Origin: a virus
Virus record (IMG/VR): IMGVR_UViG_3300025617_000007
Span: 1 to 64,000 of that record
Strand: one strand, 5' to 3'
DNA length: 64,000 nucleotides
Shown in pieces: positions 26,210-36,700 of the stretch. Each line of letters opens with the position of its first letter. The stretch's first letter is position 1. The position numbers were made by a program, and so were the translations under genes. The notes beneath the pieces were generated by a model. The model saw only the letters and a list, made by a program, of their open reading frames with translations, had not been told where the DNA came from and did not search any database.

Positions 26210-29170
26210 TTAACTACAGTTAATTTCTATATTTACACCAACATTAACTGTTAGAGTTTTATCAGTAAATTCATCATAACAAGTAGTATTGCTAACTGTT
26301 AAGACATTATTTTCATCTATATAATAATTCAAACCTTCTTGATATAAATACTCAAGTTTCTGATTCAATGCGGAAATCCATTGAAGATTAGTCGGGTAAT
26401 CATTATTACCATAACCTGTATAGAATTTTTCCTGTACCAATACATTAGAATCTAACCTAACATCGACATACCATTCACTCACCAAAGTACTTAAAACACA
26501 TTGTGTTGTAGTATATCCAGATTTACTAACACAACTATTAATACTATTAGTTAATATAGTAGGAAGTGAGTCGACACCCACATTACAAGTTATTGTTTGG
26601 TCAATACAGTCATAAGAATAAAGTTGACCATTGTATTCACAAGGAATACAAGGAACTTCAATGAATTCACAACCTCTCTGTCTTCTCCATACATGTTTTT
26701 GTCTTTGTAAGACATTATTATCCATTTTTTGACCACCAATCCATATTGTCGATGCAGGAACCATTTGTTCCACAAGTTTTGTCCAATAGTCACCAATACC
26801 TAATGTAAAATCAATCATTTTTTGGTAAGTAAACTTATTAGACGGAATGTTAACAGTCTCTTGGGATTGGATATATTTCCAATAAATCGATTGTAGTGTT
26901 GGATATCCATTATTGGCACCATCACTAATAGTTTGACGATTCCTCACATTTATTAATGTGTTGTAAAATGTCTGAGCAAATTCAAAAAATGTCTTCTCTT
27001 TAGGCCTTGGATTAATTACCGTCCAATCTTTACCGTACGGTGATGGATATGGTGCAGTTAACCCTGAAGATGGGAAAGGATAATCATACTTTCTAGACAT
27101 TTTCCAAATATCATAGATAATACCCTGACCCATATTAAGATATAATTCAACATTTTTAGCATTTAACACTAATTTTTCATCGAACACCTCGTAATACGCA
27201 TTATACGCCCCATCTCTATTTCTTCTAATACCCGTTTCAGTATCGTCCCACGATTTATTATTATCTATCGTTTTTGTTAGAGTAAACCCAAGATTCATAT
27301 AAGGGAAATCTCTAAATCTGTTAAAATATTTTTGCCCGTAACTGTACGTCTCTAACACTGTTTGTACATCAGAGTTTGCACCTGTAAAGGTTGAGTTATT
27401 CACATCTAATTGTTCAATCGCCCTATGGTCAGGTGTCTGTATATACCAACCCGAACCTTTTTCAAAGAAGAAATCGTTATTTGTTATCGGTCTTTTAGGA
27501 TAACCATTATCATCCATAGGATAATCACCTCTCGTGGTATCCACAGTAATTAACGAACTACTATTTGTGAATCCCGTATACACGTTACCTTGTAAACTAT
27601 ATGTTACTGAAGGGTCTAATGATGGTACCTCATCAATTTTTGTACCTCCCGATATTTTTAAAAATTCACCATTAAATCTTTCAACATTTATTGGACCATC
27701 AGCAACATAAACCACCTCATTAAACTCAATTAATGCTTTCGGAGCACCAACCATTCTTAGTAAAAACTCGATAGATTTTCTCGTACCTTTACTTTTAAAA
27801 AGATATGCTGAATTCAATATTAAATTTCTATAAAACTGAAAGTTTAATTGATTAGGTGTTGGGTCATTTTGATATCCAGGGTATATTGATTTATTTTTAG
27901 TACCAAATATTGAATTTAAAAAGTCATCATTTGTTATTGGTGAGATATTTGTATCCCATCCTAATGTTTGTGCTAAATTTTTAAGTAATGCCGAAGGAAT
28001 ATCATTTTGTGGCGTATAGTGAACTGAATTCATAAATGATAATGCATCTATAAACTTTTTAGTTTCATCAAAACTACGACCATAAATTTGTAACACTTTT
28101 TCTACTTTTTGGTCACCAGTATCAAAGTCCTTAAACGCACCTGTCGTTAAAAAACGAACAATTAAATCCGTTTTATTTTGGTCCATTACCTCAGCAATAG
28201 AATTTAATTGTGTAAGGTATTTTTCAAAATCATTTGTTACAATATCTAAATTCCATAAACCTTGTTTTGGCCATGTAATAGATTTTTTTCTTTTTATAAA
28301 TTTACCATTATTTTGTTCCTCAACAATATCAAAAACTGCAGTATAGGGAGGATTGATAAACCTATTTAATAAAAAATCTTCAACCTCATCAAAAGGTTCT
28401 TTAAATGCCACCTCAGTATGATATTTACTCGGTCTTAATATTAAAGTCTGAATACTACTACTATTCCCCGAAAAAGGATTACCTTCAACAGTCACACTAA
28501 TAGTACCGGCAGATAATGTAGAGGATGGAATAAAGTCAGTTACAATATATTCAACTTCCATATCCTCAACATATAAAGCATATTTTGAGTAATTTTTAGT
28601 TAAATCTCTCAATGGAGTAACCTCCATTGACCTAACTGATATATTACGAGTAGAATTTACAGAATAATCAATATCGAACGGATTAATAAATCTAGACACG
28701 TCCATATCAAATGTAGTCTCATTTTCAGTTTGGTCATAACTAATATTTGATGCCGTATCTACTTTGGTATAGTCTAATGTAGATAAATAATCTACTTGAA
28801 TTGATGCTGGAAAAAAATTAATTATCTTGGTAACTGAAGTTGATAATCTTTTTTGTAATGAACCATATATCGCATAGTTCGTTACTTGACTAATATCATA
28901 ATTAGGATAAACCTTAAAGTTTTTGGCTACAAGAGCCTTTGACTCCTCAATGGATTGTATATCAATATCTTTTAAAGAAATTGGATTCGAAAACACACCA
29001 GTATTAAAGGTTCTATTAACCTTTTCAACTATTGATGTTGAAAATTCAAAATTACCCTGGGTTAAACCTCCACCATCTATTAATTGTAAACCAACCAAAT
29101 CTTTTGAAAATGATTCAGCTCCACTTGGTGGTGCAGGTGGGTAAAAATATTTCTTTTTATTGTTAGCCAT
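26210..29170 (-). CDS. Baseplate or tail protein, gpI/gp7-like region
   Basis: This 986-aa protein begins with NNKKKYFYPPAPPSGAESF and has no signal peptide. A central block around residues 400-490, with LLKNLAQTLGWDTN and FKSKGTRKSIEFLLRMVG, matches a pattern seen in baseplate-periphery proteins of contractile tails. The last 130 residues (YTTTQCVLSTL; FYTGYGNNDYPTNLQW) form a module that recurs inside the adhesin encoded immediately downstream, only 5 bases away. This suggests it is the attachment point between baseplate and adhesin, with the shared module used at the joint. The exact T4 equivalent cannot be fixed by eye; a gp7-like or gp10-like role is possible. Confidence 0.68.
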   Translation of the reverse strand: MANNKKKYFYPPAPPSGAESFSKDLVGLQLIDGGGLTQGNFEFSTSIVEKVNRTFNTGVFSNPISLKDIDIQSIEESKALVAKNFKVYPNYDISQVTNYAIYGSLQKRLSTSVTKIINFFPASIQVDYLSTLDYTKVDTASNISYDQTENETTFDMDVSRFINPFDIDYSVNSTRNISVRSMEVTPLRDLTKNYSKYALYVEDMEVEYIVTDFIPSSTLSAGTISVTVEGNPFSGNSSSIQTLILRPSKYHTEVAFKEPFDEVEDFLLNRFINPPYTAVFDIVEEQNNGKFIKRKKSITWPKQGLWNLDIVTNDFEKYLTQLNSIAEVMDQNKTDLIVRFLTTGAFKDFDTGDQKVEKVLQIYGRSFDETKKFIDALSFMNSVHYTPQNDIPSALLKNLAQTLGWDTNISPITNDDFLNSIFGTKNKSIYPGYQNDPTPNQLNFQFYRNLILNSAYLFKSKGTRKSIEFLLRMVGAPKALIEFNEVVYVADGPINVERFNGEFLKISGGTKIDEVPSLDPSVTYSLQGNVYTGFTNSSSLITVDTTRGDYPMDDNGYPKRPITNNDFFFEKGSGWYIQTPDHRAIEQLDVNNSTFTGANSDVQTVLETYSYGQKYFNRFRDFPYMNLGFTLTKTIDNNKSWDDTETGIRRNRDGAYNAYYEVFDEKLVLNAKNVELYLNMGQGIIYDIWKMSRKYDYPFPSSGLTAPYPSPYGKDWTVINPRPKEKTFFEFAQTFYNTLINVRNRQTISDGANNGYPTLQSIYWKYIQSQETVNIPSNKFTYQKMIDFTLGIGDYWTKLVEQMVPASTIWIGGQKMDNNVLQRQKHVWRRQRGCEFIEVPCIPCEYNGQLYSYDCIDQTITCNVGVDSLPTILTNSINSCVSKSGYTTTQCVLSTLVSEWYVDVRLDSNVLVQEKFYTGYGNNDYPTNLQWISALNQKLEYLYQEGLNYYIDENNVLTVSNTTCYDEFTDKTLTVNVGVNIEINCS

Positions 29171-29172
29171 TC

Positions 29173-30081
29173 TTAACTAATTATGTTATTGAAGTTCTTA
29201 CTGAAATCAACATTATCGTCACGGTCCTGACGAACTTCATATAATAGATTATTAAACTCATCACGAATTTCAAATAAGTTATATTGTTTGTAAATGTTAA
29301 GGTCCCTGTCATAAAGTGTGTAAATACCATCTTCCATACTCTTAGTCTGATTACCATATAATGCAATTGCAAGAGTGTCGATATCATGTTCGGCCAATTC
29401 AACGTCAATGGTTATTGGGTTAAAATATGTGTTAGTCATCACAATATTTTGGTTGGGTTGTCCAATAAATGGAGTTGCATTCGCTTTATTCGATGGTGCA
29501 CTAGATGGAGATACCGTACAGAAAATCAAATCACTACCACCGTCAACATATCTATATCTGATAGCTTTTTGAGAACTGTTAGTTAAATTAGTGACTACAG
29601 GTTCACAATTAAAAGCAGAAGTAATAATTCTGTAAAAATTAGGTATCTTAGTTCCATCATTGTTTAGGTACTCGATTCTATACCCCACAAGTCCTTGATT
29701 AGTAAACCTATTTCTATATTGTTCAGGGACACCATTTAAATCAATAATAATTCCTTTAACGTTTGGTAATGCAGATAAAACACCACAATCTGTTATTGTT
29801 GTTCTTATCTCCACAGGTCTAATATACAAAGTATATATACCTATCTTATTAAACTCTTCGGCTGGTAGTTTTAAATTATACAACCCACCTAAAATTTCCA
29901 CATCCGCATTACCTCCTGTATTCGCATTATGAAAATATGGTGTTAATACATCTGCGGCGTTTAGTTTTTTTAAGACAAAATTAGTTGTCACGTCTCTCGA
30001 TGCCGTATAATTTAAAATTATCTCAACATCTTCGGGAGACATGTCAGCAGGTCTTACTGTTCCGTATGTTCCTAATGCCAT
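29173..30081 (-). CDS. Structural protein of the baseplate region
   Basis: This 302-aa protein begins MALGTYGTVRPADMSPEDVE and reads as a soluble, beta-rich structural protein without a recognisable enzyme motif. Features include IYTLYIRPVEIRTTITDCG and a C-terminal IYKQYNLFEIRDEFNNLLYE. It is packed tightly between neighbours (4 bases after the previous stop, 2 bases before the next start), which implies a shared transcript and stoichiometry with the baseplate genes. I do not recognise the family. A wedge-periphery or fibre-socket role fits its place between gp6-like and adhesin genes. Confidence 0.6.
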   Translation of the reverse strand: MALGTYGTVRPADMSPEDVEIILNYTASRDVTTNFVLKKLNAADVLTPYFHNANTGGNADVEILGGLYNLKLPAEEFNKIGIYTLYIRPVEIRTTITDCGVLSALPNVKGIIIDLNGVPEQYRNRFTNQGLVGYRIEYLNNDGTKIPNFYRIITSAFNCEPVVTNLTNSSQKAIRYRYVDGGSDLIFCTVSPSSAPSNKANATPFIGQPNQNIVMTNTYFNPITIDVELAEHDIDTLAIALYGNQTKSMEDGIYTLYDRDLNIYKQYNLFEIRDEFNNLLYEVRQDRDDNVDFSKNFNNIIS

Positions 30082-30085
30082 TTTT

Positions 30086-31168
30086 TTATTCTTTCTGTTT
30101 GTTTATTTTAAAGTAACCATAACCATATGATACTAAGTCACCCATGTTGTCAACTTCACCTAATCTCTGTAAAGATTCGAACCCTGATAACTTACCTCTC
30201 TCAATAAATATTTCCGATTGTATTTCTGGTGAGTCAACTACGTTAATTAATACTTCTTGTTTGGTAATTGCTGACGCAACCATATCATTATTAGTTAAAC
30301 CTGAAGAATTAATCACGTAAAAAGTGGTCCCATCAGGGTAATCATAGTAGTTTACATCATTAATTGTATAAGATGTAAAATTATTTGTTATTTGATTAAC
30401 TTTACCGTATGGCTGACCCCCTTTTTGTACTGTTACCGTTACATCGTAAGGTATCGACCCATAAAGCTTTAAATCCTGTAATCTTGAGCTAGTGAAACCA
30501 CTAACCGTAAAAGGCGTTGTCGTAAAATTATTAGACGTTTGACTCTGAACCGTATTTGAACTATCACCCGTAAACAAATATTCATAACTAATAGGTATTC
30601 CTGACCAATTACCACCTTGGGGAGTAAATGTAATATTACCATTAGGGTTACCGATAGTAACTCCTGACATTGGGAGATATACTTGCTTTTCAATTATTGT
30701 CTGACCCCACGGATTATTTTGAGTAAGTGTTATAGTATAATTAGAGTTAACACTAGGGTAGACATGTGATAGATATTGTGGAGATGTTGAAGTTAGAGGG
30801 TCAGTATTACCGTCACCCCAATTTACAGAATAATCTGAAAGCTTTAAAAACCCTTTCATTTCATCAGAAGTATTAAACAACCTAACAGTGTATTGATTAT
30901 TAGGGTCCCCACTAACAACAAAATTAGTAACCACATCTTTTTGTAAAATAAAACCGTCAAAAGGAGTGTAAAACCCCAAATTATCGTATGTTTGTCTGAA
31001 AACAATAGGTACCGTCAAACCTGTAAGTAGACTACTTCCGTTGGTTCCTCCACTAAGTATGTTTGTCATACCAGTATATACACCAAAAGTGTCACCACTG
31101 AAGTATTCAGTAATAACATCTCCTTTAATCGTTTCGGGTGATATTTTTATGTAGTTTTTTTCTTCCAT
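30086..31168 (-). CDS. Structural protein with PKD-like domain
   Basis: This 360-aa protein has a segment around residues 115-165 (YSVNWGDGNTDPLTS, then LSHVYPSVNSNYTITLTQNN) that fits the WGDG...Y pattern of PKD/Ig-like beta domains. A second, similar beta block follows at about 180-280. The N-terminus (KISPETIKGDVITEYFSG) and C-terminus (GDLVSYGYGYFKINKQKE) look like docking segments. It shares one base with the preceding gene in a TAATG junction, so translation is probably coupled. It likely contributes an Ig-like spacer to the baseplate. No catalytic features were seen. Confidence 0.62.
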   Translation of the reverse strand: MEEKNYIKISPETIKGDVITEYFSGDTFGVYTGMTNILSGGTNGSSLLTGLTVPIVFRQTYDNLGFYTPFDGFILQKDVVTNFVVSGDPNNQYTVRLFNTSDEMKGFLKLSDYSVNWGDGNTDPLTSTSPQYLSHVYPSVNSNYTITLTQNNPWGQTIIEKQVYLPMSGVTIGNPNGNITFTPQGGNWSGIPISYEYLFTGDSSNTVQSQTSNNFTTTPFTVSGFTSSRLQDLKLYGSIPYDVTVTVQKGGQPYGKVNQITNNFTSYTINDVNYYDYPDGTTFYVINSSGLTNNDMVASAITKQEVLINVVDSPEIQSEIFIERGKLSGFESLQRLGEVDNMGDLVSYGYGYFKINKQKE

Positions 31169-32028
31169 TATTGTGGGTTTACATATTCATACCAAACTAT
31201 GTTTTCAGTATCGGTACCAACTCTTCCTTGATTACCCCATGTTTTATAAATCTCATATAGATAATTAGTATCGTCTAACACAACTTTATAATAAAAGTAT
31301 TCTTTTTTATCAAAATTAAATTTATCACTTAAACCCGATTGTGGCCTATTCATCATTCTAACAAATTGACCTTCTTTAGCGTTAAAGAATTTGGCCGACA
31401 TATAAAACTCATTATAGGGAATATATTCTCGACTTTTTAACCAATAAATAAAATAACCCTCTTTATCTCCTGTAAAATTTAAATCAAAGATAGGTCTCCT
31501 AACTTTAACAGGTTTAGGTACTGACTGAGTACCGATATCCACATTTTCGTATAAACCTTGCTGTGTAGGTATAATTATGGTAAAATAAATTTGTTGATTT
31601 TCTATATCATTAGTATCGTAGAAATCTAACTTAAAGAAGCTTCTCTTAAAAGAATTAACATAGTAATAAAGTTCTTTATCTGTAAACGTAATACCACTAA
31701 AGTTTAACGCAACGGAATCATCAACATAATTGTAATCTGCAACCCATAAATTACTATCAGTGTTTAATGTTGTATTAACATCTTTAATACGATTAAAAAA
31801 ATTAAAACTATAAAAGGTATTTGTGTTTTCAATACCATTATTATCTAACCAAAACTTGTGAGAATATCTCGTAGTTTCAAAATCCTCAACAGGATTTATA
31901 ATTTCCTCTAAGACATCATCTTCATATTGTTGTAATAAATCTTCTCTACCCACATTTTCAAACTTTACTTGAAATGGTAAGTTAATCTGAGTATCAGTAT
32001 CTTTTACAGTAAATCTAAATTTATTCAC
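31168..32028 (-). CDS. Structural protein, unknown family
   Basis: This 286-aa protein is rich in aromatic residues (RYSHKFWLDNNGIENTNTFY; FKLDFYDTNDIENQQIYFTI). It has no signal peptide, membrane segment or catalytic motif. It overlaps the previous gene by 8 bases and the next by one base, in a chain of coupled baseplate genes. The high Tyr/Phe/Asn content and absence of Cys are like other wedge components here. I do not recognise the family; a small baseplate-periphery protein is the best guess. Confidence 0.55.
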   Translation of the reverse strand: MNKFRFTVKDTDTQINLPFQVKFENVGREDLLQQYEDDVLEEIINPVEDFETTRYSHKFWLDNNGIENTNTFYSFNFFNRIKDVNTTLNTDSNLWVADYNYVDDSVALNFSGITFTDKELYYYVNSFKRSFFKLDFYDTNDIENQQIYFTIIIPTQQGLYENVDIGTQSVPKPVKVRRPIFDLNFTGDKEGYFIYWLKSREYIPYNEFYMSAKFFNAKEGQFVRMMNRPQSGLSDKFNFDKKEYFYYKVVLDDTNYLYEIYKTWGNQGRVGTDTENIVWYEYVNPQ

Positions 32029-33745
32029 AGTTATCAGTTATAGGTAAGTATATTATGTCATTTAAGACGTTATTGTTTTTCTGCATTGGAGTTAACATAA
32101 AATCTATTTTTTTGAACGGGTAATGAGCGTTATTTAGGAACGGTACGTTAACTCCATTACCACTAGTATCTACATACCCATACTCGTAAATATCCCTCCA
32201 TCTCCATCTTCCTTCGTATGTTGAGTAAAAAGAATAGTCGGGTATGTCAGTAACTTTATCCGCATCTCCTGTTTCAATATAATCAGAATACGCTCTAATA
32301 GGTACACTGTAATGGGGATTATATGCATAACCTGAAGGCTTAACAGGTGTGTTACTAGTTAAGAAAACATTACTATTGAATGATATTTTATGTGACATTT
32401 TCGAAACAACCGTTTCTTTCTGTTGAAATTTATTCCATTCACATATATCACCTTTTAATTCATGTCCTTTAATTAAATCTTCATTATAATAAAAGGTCTT
32501 ACCACCTTTTGTGTAACTATTAAATGGTACATCACCATTATTGTCATTGTTGGTTTTATCCCACCAACTATCTATAGTATTTTCCTTAAAGTTAAAGTCC
32601 CAACCTAATTCTAACCCTGATGGGTTCGTAGATACTACAGGATTGTTGAACCAACCCATATAACCTTTATTTATTATAGTCACAAATAATTCGGTTATCG
32701 GTCTGTCAAGATTATCCATTAAACCAATTATATCAACATCTCTATCTATACTAAAACCAACCGTTTGTCTATTATCTTTAACAGATATTCTTTGTACATT
32801 ATTTGGAGTTAATGCTGAATATTCAATTTTCTTTTTAACAGGAAAATTATTTCTTTCAAAACCCATTTTATGTAAATCGACATTTTGGACTTCAGTTAAT
32901 GTTTTATGTTTTCTAATATAATACTCCGAAATAGTTTCACCTGAATTATTTGGGTCAATCACTCTTTTTAAATTACCAAAATATCCGTCATTAAATGTGG
33001 TTCCCGTAAACCCGTAGTCGTACACATTTAAAACTTTATCTTCATTACCAAATGATTGGTCACCAATACTATATACTTCAAATAAATTCCTACCATTTAC
33101 AGGTACCGGAAGATAAATGTAGTCACCAACATTTACATTGTGTTTATAACCACAATAAAAACTAACCATTCTTTTACCATTAACAACTCTGTTTTTTATA
33201 ACATATGGAACCCCATCTGACACCACAAAGTCATTAGTATTTTCATAAATTTCATCAGTATATGACATTGGTTGATTATAATAGTTACTTGAAGGATAAC
33301 TAACATATACTGACCAATTATAAGTACCTGCACTTTTGCTTTGAAATTGGACATGGTTAGGTATTGAACTCGTTCTATAAAATGTAAATTCATCATATTG
33401 AGGGTATCCCCTCCATGCAGTAGGTCCTGGACTCGTAACTTGTGCCGCGGTTAACTCATTAGTATAATACAAGTAATTTGCGAATGGTTGGTAAGATGTT
33501 AAACCCGTAACACTATTATTAACCAAATTTGTTATCTTACCCGATATTCTAAATTTTGTTGATATTTGTCTTTCATGGTTAAACCTTTCCTCTAAATTTA
33601 ATAAGACATTTCTATCCCCTTCTATCTTTTGTTTATTTGCACCATGTAACGGTACTTGAATAAACAAATCAGTGTCAGGAGAACCAACATACCTATCTGA
33701 ACCTCTTACAATTCTAATATTATCGTTATTTTTTTGATTAGACAT
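32021..33745 (-). CDS. Structural protein of the baseplate wedge region, unknown family
   Basis: This 574-aa protein begins MSNQKNNDNIRIVRGSDRYV and contains repeated aromatic, beta-rich stretches (YNWSVYVSYPSSNYYNQPMS; RWRWRDIYEYGYVDTSG). An in-frame segment near 330-350 (RQTVGFSIDRDVDIIGLMDN) and ITELFVTIINKGYMGW look like a globular core. It shares one base with the preceding giant gene (TAATG), suggesting coupled translation and a close assembly partner. No catalytic motifs were seen. By position it may correspond to a T4 wedge protein such as gp8, but sequence alone does not show this. Confidence 0.58.
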   Translation of the reverse strand: MSNQKNNDNIRIVRGSDRYVGSPDTDLFIQVPLHGANKQKIEGDRNVLLNLEERFNHERQISTKFRISGKITNLVNNSVTGLTSYQPFANYLYYTNELTAAQVTSPGPTAWRGYPQYDEFTFYRTSSIPNHVQFQSKSAGTYNWSVYVSYPSSNYYNQPMSYTDEIYENTNDFVVSDGVPYVIKNRVVNGKRMVSFYCGYKHNVNVGDYIYLPVPVNGRNLFEVYSIGDQSFGNEDKVLNVYDYGFTGTTFNDGYFGNLKRVIDPNNSGETISEYYIRKHKTLTEVQNVDLHKMGFERNNFPVKKKIEYSALTPNNVQRISVKDNRQTVGFSIDRDVDIIGLMDNLDRPITELFVTIINKGYMGWFNNPVVSTNPSGLELGWDFNFKENTIDSWWDKTNNDNNGDVPFNSYTKGGKTFYYNEDLIKGHELKGDICEWNKFQQKETVVSKMSHKISFNSNVFLTSNTPVKPSGYAYNPHYSVPIRAYSDYIETGDADKVTDIPDYSFYSTYEGRWRWRDIYEYGYVDTSGNGVNVPFLNNAHYPFKKIDFMLTPMQKNNNVLNDIIYLPITDNCE

Positions 33746-36700
33746 TATCCTACTATTGTTAAATATTTAGTAATAAATTTATTCATAGCACTTTTACCTC
33801 TTTTTAAACCGAAGTAAAAATAGAATGGTGACCCTACACGATATTTAGGGTTATTTGTCGGAATTATACTCACATCATCGTTATCACTATAAAGATACCC
33901 TGTACCTTCAAAAGATGGTGATTTAGGGTAATCCCCTCCCGTACCTAACGTATCGTTTTGGTAATTAACCTCAATAATTCCATTACCTGTAGTATCCCAA
34001 CCATTTTCTTGATTACCAAATAAGTTTGAAGTATTGTTTACATTCCACCGATAAGATGGGACCATTTGCGAATTAGGGTATCCAAATTTATTAGATAATG
34101 TAGGTGAAAATTGTGTGACACCAGGACCTATAATTTTTCTATTTTCAGTATTTGCGGTAAACCATATACCCATCAGAGCATCACCACCAACTGAACCCAC
34201 AAAAATATCATCCGCATAGTTATTATCAATATAAGGAATAACACCTAACTCAGAATTTATAGACACCATTTGAACATAGTCAGCATCCATTCTAGCATCG
34301 GTAAATCTATTACCAAAACCACTTTGTCTTGAGAACGATGCAGAAACTGTATCATCACCTAAGTTAAATAATTTCTCTAAAAAACCTCTATTAACTAATC
34401 TACTAATGATAAATAAGTTTAGTATCCCTGACATATCTTGATATGATGTACTTTTTAACTCACTCATAACATAAGACTCAAACTCAGGACTTAACATAAT
34501 TTCTTTTAAAAAGTCTGTCTTAGGTCCTAAATCCATAATTGTCGTAGGGAAAAATAATTGTCTATCATTTTTACCCGGATATAAAGTATTTAAATCCAAC
34601 CCCGTAAATTGTCCGTTATAATAAGGTGTTGAACGATAATAAAAGGAATTACTATCAGTATTAAAATAAATAGGACCTTTAAATTCTCGATTTTGAAAAA
34701 ACATTCCGAATTTACTTTGTCCTGGGTCTCCACAAAATTTATATCTTCTAACCTGATTATTACCATCAAAAAATGTTCTTTTTTGAAATGATGGCATATA
34801 TAAATTACCATTAACCCAATTATTTTGAAAAACTTGTCCGAAAACTCCTCTACACGCAGCAAAAACATACCTAAATCTCGCTTTCCATTCGGTAAAGTTT
34901 TTAATATCTTTAGGTATCGTTTTAATATACTTAGGTTTTATTAAGAAATAACAACCTCCAGTCATATCTTCATCATTACAGTCAGGATTACTAGTGTTAA
35001 TTCCAAAGGTAGTACCCTCACCATCATAACAATTTAATGGGACCATACCATTACAAGTAAAACTATCCAAAACACCTGAGAGTTGAGGATTTATACCTCC
35101 ATCCGCCATATCCTGACCCGCCGATGAACCGTCAGTAGCAATTGATGTCTGTCCCGGAGGTTGAGACTGAGCACCATCATCACTAATTTCAAAAATCTTG
35201 AAATCTTCACTTAAGTGAAAGACAAAGTTTTGAATACCGGTATAATTAGGCGCATAACCTTTATCAACTCCACTAGAGCGAGGTAATCTATCACTTCTAA
35301 AAACTATCGGTTGATTAGTAGAACTATTAACATTAATTAAAGTAGTTGTCGGGTTTGGAGATAAATCACCATAGGTTGTTGACACCGTAAAAACGTCAAC
35401 ACTATTATCAATTATGCTATGATAAGTCTTTTTAACGTATTGGTATGTCGAACCCTCAATCCTATCTTGGATAGTGGATGCATCTATTACAAATTTATTA
35501 TCATTGTTGGTTACAACACCATTGGATTTAGGTAATAAATTTGTAATTGACTTATCAATAGATGAATACCTTTTTATTGCACTAGTGGTGAATGCGGTAA
35601 ATTTAGTTTCATCGACTTTATACAAAAAAGAATTATGAAATAATGGTGACATATTTGAAGAATTATTAGTATTACTAATCCAATCACCCCCACTACGACA
35701 AAAGTGTGGTGATGGGGTCATAACATCTTCTCTCCAAATATTTGAACCTGAACATATAGAATTACCTCCATTATGTTGAATAGGTACGTTTAAGTAGTAT
35801 TCACCTGACACTGTAGAGGTGCCGTAGTTTTGACCAAATAATTTTGATAAGTCATATCGTATTTCTTGTTTTGGTGAATGTGGGTCCACACCTCTATTCA
35901 TTATGACCATAACCAAATTACGATAATTACTATATTGTTTCAAAGTATTAAGGTTATTAATACCTGTAAATAGGTCATGTCCACAATTAAATAGTGTTAT
36001 TTTACCTATCAAATATTTCCACAAAATTGATTTAGTTGTGTATGGCGCAGTAGACCCCGTAATGGTATCAATAATATTACCCATAGTTGTGGCACTTATG
36101 ACTTGGAAATACTCAACACCTGATTCAAATCTATAATCTTGTTCAAGTATCACCTCATTATAAAGCTGTAGATTTACAGATTGTGGGTTACCTCCGTTTG
36201 GTGGTTGATAACTAATCGTTGATGGGATATATGAGGTACTATTGTGTGAAACCGTACCTGTTATAGATTGAGTACCATACTGATTAAGTGTTGCACCTGT
36301 AACGTTAGGGTCATTAATTCCGTTTAAATCTTCAAACGTCAACAACTGACCAGGATTATACTGATTACCCGATTCAAGTACCATTATTAATGGTAAATCT
36401 TCAAATTGATTAACACCTGACGATGGGGTATTGTAGGTTGCGGACGGAAGTTGAGAGTTCACTATTTGAGTCCTAATAATATTAGGAGTGTTAGTATCAA
36501 AATACCGACTTCTTTGGTTTATTAAGTTTAATGATTGAGCCAAAGATATAGTATTTGTTGCCCTAAAATGGTTCTTATTAAGAGTATTACCATTAGTATT
36601 AAAATATAAAGGTGTTTTATACCATTTAAGACTTAATCTAGTATTAAGACTGTCATTAATCGCTTTAGGTTTCCAACCTCCAAGTGCATAACCATAAGAT

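Noticed and set aside
26344-26350. TATTTAT inside a coding region (also near 37101 and 55866)
   Set aside because: These copies lie inside genes far from any start, so they are probably chance in AT-rich DNA; they show that the motif alone is not proof of a promoter.
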